Below, piece after piece: positions 18,231 through 27,637 of a stretch of 64,000 bases of DNA. Each line of letters starts with the position of its first letter. Position 1 is the stretch's first letter. The position numbers and the translations under genes are program-made. Origin of the DNA: Agarivorans sp050870875 (GTDB taxonomy: Bacteria; Pseudomonadota; Gammaproteobacteria; Enterobacterales; Celerinatantimonadaceae); NCBI RefSeq assembly GCF_050870875.2, contig NZ_CP194041.2, forward strand, positions 4,216,001 to 4,280,000, given 5' to 3'. The notes beneath the pieces are model-generated. The model saw nothing but the letters and a program-made list of their open reading frames with translations. It did no database searches and was not told the origin of the DNA.

Positions 18231-19157
18231 TCAAGTGTCACCGAGTGAATTCGCCATTATTTGGCTATTTTCCGATGCTGCACTTCGTAGCCAAGTTAGA
18301 GAAGGCCAGCTTTTTAGCCAGTTCATTTGTTTCTTAGCAAGCTGGCGTGTTGCCACAATACCGCGAAACACCATTTCATCATAATCTATTTCTCCGCTAA
18401 GGTATTGCCACATCTGGCGATAACCCACACTACGCATCGATGGTAGACTCAAATCTAAATCGCTTCGTTGCATCAGCCCTTCGACCTCAGCTTCGAAGCC
18501 AAGTTCCAACATTAAGCGAAAACGCCGCTCAATGAGTTCGTGCAATTGACTTTTTTCGCTCGGTGCAATGGCAAACTGATGCACCTGAAATGGCAAAGGT
18601 GGTAAAGGCATACGATTAATTTCGGTGAGCGACTGACCCGTTAAGCGATAAACCTCAACCGCTCGCATCAAGCGCTGATGGTCATTCACACTAATTCTTG
18701 CCGCACTCAGCGGATCATAATTTTGCAACTGTGCATGCAAGGCTTGCCACGAGCTCACCGCAGCCTCTTGTTTAATTTGTTCTCTAAGCTGCAGATCTGC
18801 TTCAGGTAAGGGCGCAATACCTTCAACCAATGCTTTGAAATACAACATCGAGCCCCCCACCAATAGCGGAATATTACCGCGTTGATGAATCGCAGCGATC
18901 TGAGTCAGAGCATCTTGGCGAAAGTCAGCTGCAGAATAGACTTCGGTAGGATCACAAATATCAATCAAAGCATGAGGTGCCAAGGCTTGCTCGGCCGCCG
19001 TAGGCTTCGCCGTACCAATATCCATGCCGCGATAGATAAGTGCCGAATCAACACTGATAAGCTCCATTCCAAACTGTTGATGAAGCTCAATGGCTAAGGC
19101 GGTTTTACCGGAAGCCGTTGGCCCCATAAGAGTCACAATCGGTAAACGCTTAATCAT
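18231..19157 (-). CDS. miaA: tRNA dimethylallyltransferase MiaA
   Basis: MiaA adds the dimethylallyl group to A37 of tRNAs that read UNN codons. The 308-aa protein has the P-loop GPTASGKTALA at residues ~12-22, the substrate-binding SVDSALIYRGMDIGTAKP block and the GGSMLYFKAL motif. Its start overlaps the mutL stop by 8 nt, the usual coupled arrangement. Confidence 0.97.
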   Translation of the reverse strand: MIKRLPIVTLMGPTASGKTALAIELHQQFGMELISVDSALIYRGMDIGTAKPTAAEQALAPHALIDICDPTEVYSAADFRQDALTQIAAIHQRGNIPLLVGGSMLYFKALVEGIAPLPEADLQLREQIKQEAAVSSWQALHAQLQNYDPLSAARISVNDHQRLMRAVEVYRLTGQSLTEINRMPLPPLPFQVHQFAIAPSEKSQLHELIERRFRLMLELGFEAEVEGLMQRSDLDLSLPSMRSVGYRQMWQYLSGEIDYDEMVFRGIVATRQLAKKQMNWLKSWPSLTWLRSAASENSQIMANSLGDT

Positions 19158-20997
19158 GAATAAATCCTGCGATAGTTTTGCTTAAATCAACAGATTGCCA
19201 AAATCGCTTCGGTAGCCCTTGAGGGTACTCACCGCATAACTGCTGGCAACAGTCCAAGGCTTGTGCCCAAGTAAATTGCTGGGGTTTAAGCTGTAGCTTA
19301 ATCAAGCCACTCAGTAAGGCTTCTGGCTGTTGCCACTCGTCTTGCGGTAATTGCTGCATCGCTGCCAACAAACGCGGAAGCAACTGAGCAAAATCAGCTT
19401 TTCTAAATAACTTGGGAACTTGCGTTACGATAAGCTGAGTACGATTTTGCTGATTTAAGGTAAAGCCTAAACGACCCAATACGCTCTGCTGCTGCACCGC
19501 AAGAGCACATAAATCATCGCTCATCGTTAACTTTAAGGGGAGCAATAAAGGTACGCTATCTAAACCTTGTTGCCATTGGCTCAAAGCCTGATTAAAACTG
19601 AGGTGCTGTAAACTCGCCCATAAATCAATTAAGCCTAACTGGCTGGCTTGCCGCGCTAATAAATAGCCCTCTTCAATCATATGTAATGGATGAAGGCTTA
19701 ACTCATTCTGTGGCTTTGTGTTTGTCGCAACAGCGCTGTATTCGGCACTTAACTCAGCGCTACGACTGAGCCAATTCTGATTTGCAGCGACTTGACTCAC
19801 ACTCGGTTTATCGGCTCGTTGTAAATGAGACTGGTAGTGATGGCGATCTTCAGCGACCCGACTCGAATTGGATTCACGCACTTGCACAGGATCTGCAGAG
19901 CGCTTATTTTCGCTAGCAACAGGGGTTCCTAATGATCGGTGCTCAGTCGCGCTCACAACATTAATATCTTGCGGTGATACAGGCGAAATTGGGGGATTCG
20001 GAACATGGCTTAAAGCTGAACCCAATACCTGTACGATATAATCATGAACTAAGCGAGCCTGATGAAAACGCACCTCATGTTTAGCCGGGTGCACATTCAC
20101 ATCAACCTGGTCAAGCGGCAATTCAAGATACAACACATAGCAAGCATATTGCTGTTCATCCAGATAACTTGCGAAAGCCTGGCGAATGGCGTGTTGCAAT
20201 AACTTATCGCGCATCATTCGACCATTTACATAAAAATACTGCTGATCATTTTGGGCTCTCGCAGCCTCAGGTAAACCCAGCCAGCCATGTAAGCGTAGCT
20301 GATCATGTTGATTGTCAATATGCAAACAGTGATGACTAAAAGCAGGGCCTATCACCGACGCCACGCGTTTTAATTGTTTATCTAAATTATCAGCGATACG
20401 ATATTGTCGGGTCAATTTACCGTTGTGCTTCAGGCTTAAAGCAACATCAAAACGGCTCAAAGCTAAGCGTTTTAGTAACTCATCTATGTGCGAAAATTCA
20501 GTTTTCTCGGTACGCAAAAACTTCCGACGCGCAGGAGTGTTAAAAAACAAATCTAAAACTTCAACCGAACAGCCCACCGGATGAGCGCAAGGTTGCAAAC
20601 TAACCTCCATATCACGGCCTGCCGCCTGAGCCTGCCAAGCCTGAGCTTGTTCAGCAGTTCGAGAGCTCAAACTTAAACGTGATACCGAGCTAATACTAGC
20701 CAGAGCCTCGCCACGAAAGCCTAAGGTGGCAATGCAACTTAAATCATCCAAACTATCAATTTTACTAGTCGCATGACGGCTTAGCGCTAAACATAACTGT
20801 TGTTGCTCAATGCCTGAGCCATTATCACGGATCAAAATCCGTTTCGCCCCCCCTTTATCGATTTCGATCTCGATACGAGTAGCCCCTGCATCTAGGCAGT
20901 TCTCGATCAACTCTTTCACGACTGAAGCAGGGCGTTCCACCACTTCTCCAGCCGCAATTTGGTTGGCTAATTGTGCTGGTAATATTTGAATCGGCAT
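19150..20997 (-). CDS. mutL: DNA mismatch repair protein MutL
   Basis: MutL couples MutS mismatch recognition to MutH and UvrD. The N-terminal GHKL ATPase is well conserved: ENCLDAGATRIEIE, DNGSGI, GFRGEALASI, and the FFNTPARRKFL segment. The middle (about residues 335-430) is a divergent low-conservation linker, and the C-terminal dimerisation domain ends with PKRFWQSVDL. No zinc-dependent endonuclease motif is seen, as expected in a lineage that uses MutH. 615 aa. Confidence 0.97.
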   Translation of the reverse strand: MPIQILPAQLANQIAAGEVVERPASVVKELIENCLDAGATRIEIEIDKGGAKRILIRDNGSGIEQQQLCLALSRHATSKIDSLDDLSCIATLGFRGEALASISSVSRLSLSSRTAEQAQAWQAQAAGRDMEVSLQPCAHPVGCSVEVLDLFFNTPARRKFLRTEKTEFSHIDELLKRLALSRFDVALSLKHNGKLTRQYRIADNLDKQLKRVASVIGPAFSHHCLHIDNQHDQLRLHGWLGLPEAARAQNDQQYFYVNGRMMRDKLLQHAIRQAFASYLDEQQYACYVLYLELPLDQVDVNVHPAKHEVRFHQARLVHDYIVQVLGSALSHVPNPPISPVSPQDINVVSATEHRSLGTPVASENKRSADPVQVRESNSSRVAEDRHHYQSHLQRADKPSVSQVAANQNWLSRSAELSAEYSAVATNTKPQNELSLHPLHMIEEGYLLARQASQLGLIDLWASLQHLSFNQALSQWQQGLDSVPLLLPLKLTMSDDLCALAVQQQSVLGRLGFTLNQQNRTQLIVTQVPKLFRKADFAQLLPRLLAAMQQLPQDEWQQPEALLSGLIKLQLKPQQFTWAQALDCCQQLCGEYPQGLPKRFWQSVDLSKTIAGFIHD

Positions 20998-21001
20998 CTA
21001 A

Positions 21002-22351
21002 TCAACTATTAGGAATGGTCAAAACCTGACCAATTTTGAGCGTATTTGAAGATAACTTATTGGCTTTTTTTAAACCGGCGACGCTGGTCTTATAACGAGC
21101 GGCTAATACCGACAAAGATTCACCTTTTTTAACCGTGTGCTTTTTTACACCATAGGTTTTCGCGTACAAAGTTCCAGGTAAAGGTTTCCTCTGATAATAC
21201 TTTTTAATCCCAGATACAATGGCCTTGGCAAGTTTTTGTTGATGGTTACCAGAGCGCAATAAATTCTCTTCTTTGTGATTCGTAATAAAACCAGCTTCAA
21301 CCAAAATCGATGGAATGTCGGGCGATTTTAACACCGCCAAACTCGCATGTTCTGGCTTTTTCTTATGTAAAGTAGTGACCTTACCGAGTTGACTTAAGAC
21401 CTGTGTTGCCACTTGATAAGCGGTATTCATCGAATAATCCATTTGCATGTCAATCAGGGCAAAGTTGAGATGCGCATCATTGTCAGTATTACTCATTAAC
21501 TCACCAACCCCTCCCAATAAGTCTGATTCTGCTTCGTGATCTTCTAGATGTCTGCCTACCTCACTCTTTGCACGGCGAGTAGATACGACCCATACCGAAG
21601 CCCCCTTAGGCTGCGAAGAAGTAAAGCCGTCGGCATGAATAGAGACCAGAAAATCAGCTTTACTCTTACGTGCGATTTGCGAACGTTTATTTAAATTAAC
21701 GAAGTAGTCCCCTTGGCGAATTAACACGCCCTTCAATCCCGACTCTTTATCAATTAAACGCTGTACTCGCTTAGCAATGGCTAAAGTGACACTTTTTTCA
21801 TAAGTTTTACGGCGACCAATCGCCCCAGGATCTTCGCCACCATGGCCTGCATCAATCGCAATGATAATGTCTCGATTCCCTTCCAACTGCTGCTGGGTTT
21901 TAGTTTTCGAGATCTGCTGTTGTTTCTTTTCTGTGGCGGCGGAACCTACCTTGTCAGGTAAATCAATCACTAAGCGATGGCCATAATTACCCGTTGGTTT
22001 AAGCGCAAATACCACCGGCGTAACTGGCTGATTCAGCTCAATAACCAGCCGATAAGCGTCCTTTTCTTTAGGGGTACTCGCTCGAACTTTTTTAACCAAT
22101 CGACCAGAGATATCGACTTTGCTCAGTTCAACCTTCATTTGGCTATTCTTTAAATCAAGCACCAAACGATCCGGCTTTTTTAAATTAAAGTAGCTAAACT
22201 CAGGTGCGGCTGAAAGGTCGAGCACGATCCGAGTATTATCTGGACCACTCCATACCCTAACCCCCGAGACGGAGCTACCTGCGTAGGCCAAGCAACTCAC
22301 TAAATAGAGACTGAGCCACAACCAGCGACCAGACAAAACATTAAACCGCAT
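21002..22351 (-). CDS. amiB: N-acetylmuramoyl-L-alanine amidase AmiB
   Basis: AmiB cleaves septal peptidoglycan under control of EnvC-type activators. The 449-aa precursor has a signal peptide (about residues 1-25), an AMIN domain that localises to the division site, a zinc amidase_3 domain with AIDAGHGGEDPGAIG (about residue 165) and SIHADGF, and a C-terminal LysM repeat ending KIGQVLTIP. It overlaps tsaE by 11 nt and precedes mutL by 4 nt. Confidence 0.96.
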   Translation of the reverse strand: MRFNVLSGRWLWLSLYLVSCLAYAGSSVSGVRVWSGPDNTRIVLDLSAAPEFSYFNLKKPDRLVLDLKNSQMKVELSKVDISGRLVKKVRASTPKEKDAYRLVIELNQPVTPVVFALKPTGNYGHRLVIDLPDKVGSAATEKKQQQISKTKTQQQLEGNRDIIIAIDAGHGGEDPGAIGRRKTYEKSVTLAIAKRVQRLIDKESGLKGVLIRQGDYFVNLNKRSQIARKSKADFLVSIHADGFTSSQPKGASVWVVSTRRAKSEVGRHLEDHEAESDLLGGVGELMSNTDNDAHLNFALIDMQMDYSMNTAYQVATQVLSQLGKVTTLHKKKPEHASLAVLKSPDIPSILVEAGFITNHKEENLLRSGNHQQKLAKAIVSGIKKYYQRKPLPGTLYAKTYGVKKHTVKKGESLSVLAARYKTSVAGLKKANKLSSNTLKIGQVLTIPNS

Positions 22352-22811
22352 CTTGACTCAACTGCTCCACGATACTCTCTCCTTGAACACTGAGGGCCTT
22401 CACTTGGACGCAACGCTGCTCCCCCTGATATGCCAACTCAACTAGCAAATCTGGCTCGGGTAAAAAACCAAGCCCTTTCTCTGGCCACTCAACGATACAT
22501 AAACAATCTTCACCAAAATAATCGCGGATCCCTATAAATTCTAGTTCCTCTGGATCGGCTAAGCGATATAAATCGAAATGGTTGACTCGCCACTCACCCA
22601 GTTGATAAGGCTCAACCAGGGTGTAAGTTGGACTTTTTACCTTACCTTGATGCCCTTTACCTTGGACAAAGCCTCGCGTGAGTGTTGTTTTACCTGCGCC
22701 AAGATCACCCGCCAGATAAATCACCAAGGCTTGCTCACAAGCTTTCGCGAGGCGGACACCTAAAGCAACCGTCGCTTGTGCGTCATTTAATTCAGTTTGC
22801 CAGATTTTCAT
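22341..22811 (-). CDS. tsaE: tRNA t6A threonylcarbamoyltransferase ATPase TsaE
   Basis: TsaE is the ATPase of the TsaBDE complex that makes N6-threonylcarbamoyladenosine at A37. The P-loop GDLGAGKTTLTRGF lies at about residues 36-49, followed by SPTYTLVEPY and HFDLYRL. 156 aa. It overlaps nnr by 20 nt and amiB by 11 nt. Confidence 0.96.
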   Translation of the reverse strand: MKIWQTELNDAQATVALGVRLAKACEQALVIYLAGDLGAGKTTLTRGFVQGKGHQGKVKSPTYTLVEPYQLGEWRVNHFDLYRLADPEELEFIGIRDYFGEDCLCIVEWPEKGLGFLPEPDLLVELAYQGEQRCVQVKALSVQGESIVEQLSQDAV

Positions 22812-24330
22812 TACTATTTGGATTCACCAGTTTTCTTATATAAGGCATCAAATCGGAGGCTAACATGCCTCTTTCACCTTGCTCCGCAGCGAAGTCTGCC
22901 GCCATGCCATGAATACTAACGCCAAGGCAGGCAATATCAAATAAACCATACTGCCCATTCAATTGCGCAATCAGACCGCCGATGATACCAGACAATACGT
23001 CTCCCATCCCCCCCGATGCCATTCCCGGATTACCGAAGGTCGATATTTTTACCTTCTTACCATCACCCACAATAATAGTACCAGCACCTTTAAGAACACA
23101 AACGCCGCCAAAGCGCTGCTGGATCTTCAGTGCAGCGGCAATCCTATCTTGTTCAACCTCCAACACGGAACACTGCAGCAAACGCGCCGCCTCGCCTGGA
23201 TGTGGTGTAAGTACCCAGTTGTCCCGCCTTTCAGGCTGCTGTGCTAACAAATTTAAAGCATCTGCATCAACCAATAAATTGCATTTCCGTGCCAAGGCTT
23301 CTGTCCATAGAAAACCAGCCCAACGATCTTGCGCGAGGCCCGGTCCAACGACCAAGCTATTTGCTTTGGCTAATAAATCTTTCAGTAATAACCTCTGTTC
23401 AAGCTCAACGCCCATCACCATCAATTCGGGTCGCCCCGCCAACATCAACGCAAGATGTTCTGGTTTAGTGAGCACATTGACCAAACCTGCACCAGTGCGC
23501 AAACTTGCTTCTGCAGCCAAACGGATTGCCCCCGGCATACCAAGGTTACCCCCCAGCAGAGCTAAGCGACCACATTGGCCTTTGTGTGCCACGCGACTGC
23601 GTTTCGTTAATAAAGTCCACAATGGAGCGGGTAGATTTCGTTCTACTCTACTGCGATTCATTTGGGAAAAATCATCTCCAATCCCCAATCCAGCGAACAC
23701 CAAATCTCCCACATAATCAGCAGATTGGCCGGTAAATAAGCCCTGTTTTAAAGCAACGAAACTAATCGTTGCGCTAGCTTTGAGTGCAACGCCAAAAATA
23801 CGCCCTGTATTAGCACACAAACCGGAAGGAAGATCTAAGGCTAACACTGGCGCAGATAATTGGTTAATCTTCGTCAGCAAGCCTGCAATAGGTTCACGTA
23901 TTTCACCTGCGAGCCCAGTCCCGAATATACCATCAACAATCACATCACATGGGCCCTCAAAGGCCGCCATAGAGTCGAGCGTTCCACCGACCGCTAACCA
24001 TGCCTGTCGAGCCAATCGGGCCTCTTCAGGCAAGCGTTCGGCCAAACCAAGTTCAATCAATTGAATTTGTAAATGGGCTTGCTTCGCGAGTCGCGCTAAT
24101 ACATAGGCATCCCCACCATTATTACCGCCACCAGCAAATACCAATAAACGCCGTGCATTGGGCCAACGATGTTGCAGAAATGCAAAAGCTGCTTGCCCTG
24201 CACGCTCCATCAGCGTGAACAAACTAAGCCCTTGTTTTATGGCCAATACTGCTTCTTGCGTTTTCACCGCTTCGGCTGACCACAAACTTTGTGGTAAACT
24301 TGCGGTAAATAAACCGTGCTTTTGCCCCAT
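22792..24330 (-). CDS. nnr: Bifunctional NAD(P)HX epimerase/dehydratase Nnr
   Basis: Nnr repairs hydrated NAD(P)H. The 512-aa chain fuses an N-terminal YjeF_N epimerase (GGGNNGGDAYVLARL near residue 66, DLPSGL later) with a C-terminal ADP-dependent dehydratase (GVCVLKGAGTIIV and GMASGGMGDVLSGIIGG). Its ATG overlaps the divergent queG ATG within the four bases CATG, so each gene's promoter must lie inside the other's coding sequence. Confidence 0.95.
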   Translation of the reverse strand: MGQKHGLFTASLPQSLWSAEAVKTQEAVLAIKQGLSLFTLMERAGQAAFAFLQHRWPNARRLLVFAGGGNNGGDAYVLARLAKQAHLQIQLIELGLAERLPEEARLARQAWLAVGGTLDSMAAFEGPCDVIVDGIFGTGLAGEIREPIAGLLTKINQLSAPVLALDLPSGLCANTGRIFGVALKASATISFVALKQGLFTGQSADYVGDLVFAGLGIGDDFSQMNRSRVERNLPAPLWTLLTKRSRVAHKGQCGRLALLGGNLGMPGAIRLAAEASLRTGAGLVNVLTKPEHLALMLAGRPELMVMGVELEQRLLLKDLLAKANSLVVGPGLAQDRWAGFLWTEALARKCNLLVDADALNLLAQQPERRDNWVLTPHPGEAARLLQCSVLEVEQDRIAAALKIQQRFGGVCVLKGAGTIIVGDGKKVKISTFGNPGMASGGMGDVLSGIIGGLIAQLNGQYGLFDIACLGVSIHGMAADFAAEQGERGMLASDLMPYIRKLVNPNSNENLAN

Positions 24331-25462
24331 GCCCCTACCATCCGAAATAGACCTGAATCAGCTGGTTCAACATATCAAGCTCACTGCTAAATCGCTAGGT
24401 TTTCAGCAAATTGGCATTACAGATGTGGATCTTAGTCAACATCATCAACAGCTGGAACGCTGGTTAGAAAAAGGCTACCACGGCGAGATGGATTATTTAG
24501 CGCGCAATGTCGAGCTTCGCAAGCATCCTGAGCTATTGCATGAAGGCACCATGCGCATCATTTCAGTTCGTATGGATTATTTGCCTGAACACGCCCAATT
24601 TGCCCAAAGTTTAAACCATACCGAACAAGCCTATATCAGCCGTTATGCTTTAGGCCGAGATTATCATAAATTAATGCGTAAACGACTCAATCAGCTGGGC
24701 AAGGCCATTAGCCAATATTGCGATAGTGAGCTAAACATGCGTCCCTTTGTCGACTCAGCCCCGGTTCTAGAACGTCAACTCGCCACCAAAGCGGGTTTAG
24801 GTTGGACCGGCAAGCATAGCTTACTCATTAATCAGGATGCTGGTTCTTGGTTTTTTTTGGGAGAACTGTTTATCAACTTACCCCTGCCTTGCGACCAAGC
24901 GGTTGAACATCAGTGTGGTGATTGTGTGGCTTGCTTAACCATCTGTCCAACTCAGGCCATCGTCGCGCCCTATCAAGTTGATGCTCGGCGCTGTATATCT
25001 TATCTCACCATCGAATATGACGGCGTGATCGATGAAGACTTGCGCCCTCTTATGGGCAATCGAATTTATGGCTGCGACGACTGCCAGCTGGCATGTCCTT
25101 GGAATCGCTATGCTCAGCTAGGCCAAGAACCAGACTTTGCCAAGCGGGAACAACTCAACCAACCAGACCTCTTAGCTCTATTCGCATGGACTGAAGCGGA
25201 ATTCTTAAGCAAAACTGAAGGCTCTGCCATTCGACGCATCGGCCATCAACAATGGCTACGTAACATTGCAATTGCATTAGGTAACGCGCCTTACTCCGAG
25301 CAAATATTGCAACAACTACAAAATAAACAAGACGTCACCGAGCAAGTACAACAACATATCGACTGGGCCATCAAACAACAACAAAACAGGGCTGCCCAAG
25401 CCTCCCGCAAAACGGCCAGATTGATCCGCATTGTAGAGAAAGGATTATCTCGTGATGCCTGA
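24329..25462 (+). CDS. queG: Epoxyqueuosine reductase QueG
   Basis: QueG performs the last step of queuosine synthesis in tRNA, using cobalamin and two [4Fe-4S] clusters. The 377-aa product has LGFQQIGITDVDLS at the N-terminus, the YALGRDYH motif and two cysteine clusters, CGDCVACLTICPT and CDDCQLACPWN. An in-frame GTG-type opening lies 171 bp upstream, but it would read through nnr in antisense; the ATG used here gives the family N-terminus. Confidence 0.96.
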   Translation: MPLPSEIDLNQLVQHIKLTAKSLGFQQIGITDVDLSQHHQQLERWLEKGYHGEMDYLARNVELRKHPELLHEGTMRIISVRMDYLPEHAQFAQSLNHTEQAYISRYALGRDYHKLMRKRLNQLGKAISQYCDSELNMRPFVDSAPVLERQLATKAGLGWTGKHSLLINQDAGSWFFLGELFINLPLPCDQAVEHQCGDCVACLTICPTQAIVAPYQVDARRCISYLTIEYDGVIDEDLRPLMGNRIYGCDDCQLACPWNRYAQLGQEPDFAKREQLNQPDLLALFAWTEAEFLSKTEGSAIRRIGHQQWLRNIAIALGNAPYSEQILQQLQNKQDVTEQVQQHIDWAIKQQQNRAAQASRKTARLIRIVEKGLSRDA

Positions 25463-25520
25463 TGTTTCGCTTATGCAACTTCTGTTACACTTTTTGTAAC
25501 CCATAGAATGGAAGCAACTC

Positions 25521-26258
25521 ATGCATATACTTGGCGTAGATATTGGTGGCACAGGCATTAAAGCCGCCATCGTAGATTCAAAAACTGGACAGTTAATTAG
25601 CCAACGACAGCGAATCACCACACCGCAACCAGCCACACCTCAAGCCGTTGCTGCTTGCATGAAACAAATGGTAGCTTTTTTTAATTGGCAAGGACCCATT
25701 GGTTGTGGCTTTCCCGCCACCGTGCATCACGGCGTCGCCCAAACGGCATCAAACATCGACCAGAGCTGGATTGGCACCAATGTTGAGTCGCTATTTACTG
25801 AATATACCGATTGCCCCTGCTATGTACTCAACGACGCGGATGCAGCAGGTATGGCAGAAATGGCCTTTGGTGCTGGGATTCAACACCACGGTGTCGTACT
25901 AGTCGTAACGGTAGGCACCGGCATTGGTAGTGCGGTCTTTGTCAATGGTCAGTTACTCCCAAATACTGAATTGGGTCACCTCATTCTAAATCAGCAAGTC
26001 GCTGAACATTACATCAGTGCACGAGTGCGTGAGACCGAAGATTTGAGCTGGAAAAAATGGGGAAAGCGCTTCGACCTATATTTACAACGCTTAGCATTTT
26101 TAATGTCTCCCGATTGCTTCATTATTGGTGGAGGGGCCAGTAAGAAATTTGAAAAATATTCGTCTCAACTCACGGTAAAAGCGGAAGTATTACCGGCCCA
26201 AGGACTCAATCAGGCGGGGATTGTAGGCGCTGCAATGTATGCTCTGCATCAACAGTAG
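25521..26258 (+). CDS. ppgK: Polyphosphate-type glucokinase, ROK family
   Basis: A 245-aa ROK kinase that phosphorylates glucose. Motifs: phosphate-binding DIGGTGIKAAIVD at the N-terminus, LNDADAAGMAEM, VVTVGTGIGSAVF, and the polyphosphate-glucokinase-like block SARVRETEDLSWKKWGKR followed by IIGGGASKKFEK. The sequence TTPQPATPQAV near residue 33 also matches the polyphosphate-dependent subfamily, so polyP or ATP is the likely donor. The zinc-binding CXCG motif of other ROK proteins is absent, as expected here. It follows queG by 58 bp. Confidence 0.85.
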   Translation: MHILGVDIGGTGIKAAIVDSKTGQLISQRQRITTPQPATPQAVAACMKQMVAFFNWQGPIGCGFPATVHHGVAQTASNIDQSWIGTNVESLFTEYTDCPCYVLNDADAAGMAEMAFGAGIQHHGVVLVVTVGTGIGSAVFVNGQLLPNTELGHLILNQQVAEHYISARVRETEDLSWKKWGKRFDLYLQRLAFLMSPDCFIIGGGASKKFEKYSSQLTVKAEVLPAQGLNQAGIVGAAMYALHQQ

Positions 26259-26314
26259 CAAACAAGACTGAAACCGACGTTAGCTGAACAACAGAAGCCG
26301 TTTTACTCAGGACA

Positions 26315-26347
26315 TAAAAAAGCCCCACATCATCGATGCAGGGCTTT
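26315..26347 (-). terminator. Terminator of the tRNA-Gly array
   Basis: On the minus strand AAAGCCC, a 15-nt loop with an internal ATCGAT palindrome, and GGGCTTT are followed by T residues. It is the only terminator after the tRNA/repeat array, just past the last tRNA; on the plus strand it may also serve ppgK. Confidence 0.8.
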
Positions 26348-26351
26348 CATT

Positions 26352-26427
26352 TGGAGCGGCACATCGGGTTCGAACCGATGACCTCAACCTTGGCAAGGTT
26401 GCGCTCTACCAACTGAGCTAGTGCCGC
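26352..26427 (-). tRNA. tRNA-Gly(GCC), third gene in transcription order
   Basis: A 76-nt tRNA with encoded CCA. The acceptor stem (GCGGCAC), D arm (AGCTCAGTTGGTAGAGC), anticodon arm CAACC-TTGCCAA-GGTTG with GCC anticodon and T arm with GGTTCGAACC are all complete. Identical to the other two copies. Confidence 0.98.
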
Positions 26428-26428
26428 T

Positions 26429-26842
26429 TAAATCTTTACCACTATTTAATATGAGTGAGTATTCAACCAAGGTTGCGCTACTCTTTATTCCACACTGAGC
26501 GAGTGCCGCTTAAATCTTTACCACTATTTAATATGAGTGAGTATTCAACCAAGGTTGCGCTACTCTTTATTCCCACACTGAGCGAGTGCCGCTTAAATCT
26601 TTACCACTATTTAATATGAGTGAGTATTCAACCAAGGTTGCGCTACTCTTTATTCCCACACTGAGCGAGTGCCGCTTAAATCTTTACCACTATTTAATAT
26701 GAGTGAGTATTCAACCAAGGTTGCGCTACTCTTGATTCCCACACTGAGCGAGTGCTGCTTAAATCTTTATCACTATTTAATATGAGTGAGTGTTCAACCA
26801 AGGTTGCGCTACTCTTTATTCCCACGCTGAGCTAGTGCTGCT
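26429..26842 (-). repeat. Five tandem tRNA-derived 82-83 bp repeat units
   Basis: Five nearly identical units (26429-26510, 26511-26593, 26594-26676, 26677-26759, 26760-26842). Read on the minus strand, each begins like the tRNA-Gly acceptor/D-arm (GCGGCACTCGCTCAGT), diverges, then has an anticodon-arm remnant CAACCTTGGTTG lacking the anticodon loop and a unit-specific A/T-rich tail. No T arm or CCA end is present. A 50-bp spacer separates the block from the next tRNA. Confidence 0.95.
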
Positions 26843-26892
26843 TAAATCTTTCTTACCGCTTCAATTATCTATAAATAACTAAAACTTTAAAT

Positions 26893-26968
26893 TGGAGCGG
26901 CACATCGGGTTCGAACCGATGACCTCAACCTTGGCAAGGTTGCGCTCTACCAACTGAGCTAGTGCCGC
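26893..26968 (-). tRNA. tRNA-Gly(GCC), second gene in transcription order
   Basis: A 76-nt copy identical to the other two, with intact cloverleaf, GCC anticodon and encoded CCA. A 50-bp A/T-rich spacer follows its 3' end before the next repeat block. Confidence 0.98.
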
Positions 26969-26969
26969 T

Positions 26970-27134
26970 TAAATCTTTATCACTATTTAATATGAGTGAG
27001 TATTCAACCAAGGTTGCGCTACTCTTTATTCCCACACTGAGCGAGTGCCGCTTAAATCTTTATCACTATTTAATATGAGTGAGTATTCAACCAAGGTTGC
27101 GCTACTCTTTATCCCACACTGAGCTAGTGCTGCT
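26970..27134 (-). repeat. Two tandem tRNA-derived repeat units
   Basis: Two units (26970-27052 and 27053-27134) of the same family as the flanking blocks, between the first and second tRNA genes in transcription order. The unit nearest the upstream tRNA is separated from it by a 50-bp spacer almost identical to the one at 26843-26892. Confidence 0.95.
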
Positions 27135-27184
27135 TTAATCTTTCTTACTGCTTCAATTATCTGTAAATAACTAAAACTTTAAAT

Positions 27185-27260
27185 TGGAGCGGCACATCGG
27201 GTTCGAACCGATGACCTCAACCTTGGCAAGGTTGCGCTCTACCAACTGAGCTAGTGCCGC
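27185..27260 (-). tRNA. tRNA-Gly(GCC), first gene in transcription order
   Basis: A 76-nt tRNA with complete cloverleaf, GCC anticodon and encoded CCA; preceded on the transcript by four repeat units. Confidence 0.98.
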
Positions 27261-27261
27261 T

Positions 27262-27590
27262 TAAATCTTTATCACTATTTAATATGAGTGAGTATTCAAC
27301 CAAGGTTGCGCTACTCTTTATTCCCACACTGAGCTAGTGCCGCTTAAATCTTTACCACTATTTAATATGAGTGAGTATTCAACCAAGGTTGCGCTACTCT
27401 TTATCCCACACTGAGCTAGTGCTGCTTAAATCTTTATCACTATTTAATATGAGTGAGTATTCAACTAAGGTTGCGCTACTCTTTATCCCACACTGAGCTA
27501 GTGCCGCTTAAATTTTTACCACTATTTAATATGAGTGAGTATTCAACCAAGGTTGCGCTACTCTTTATCCCACACTGAGCTAGTGCTGCC
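27262..27590 (-). repeat. Four tandem tRNA-derived repeat units at the promoter-proximal end
   Basis: Four units (27262-27344, 27345-27426, 27427-27508, 27509-27590) begin about 48 bp after the -10 box of the array promoter, so the transcript starts with repeat units and not with a tRNA. Sequence differences between units are few single-base changes. Confidence 0.95.
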
Positions 27591-27637
27591 TACATTAAAA
27601 CGTGAACCGAAACAGTTCATGTCTTTCAGGGCTGCGA

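Noticed and set aside
22982..23716. Plus-strand frame of 244 codons within nnr
   Set aside because: Pro/Ser/Lys-rich, antisense to conserved Nnr motifs and without a ribosome-binding site; nnr fully explains the region.
23780..24328. QueG extension from a start at 24158 and other plus-strand frames in nnr
   Set aside because: The extra N-terminal residues are Cys/Ala/Arg-rich shadow sequence of nnr; the 24329 ATG yields the conserved QueG start.
26429..27590. Regular direct repeats resembling a CRISPR array
   Set aside because: The units are 82-83 bp with no unique spacers between them, and they are built from a tRNA sequence; no cas genes are nearby.
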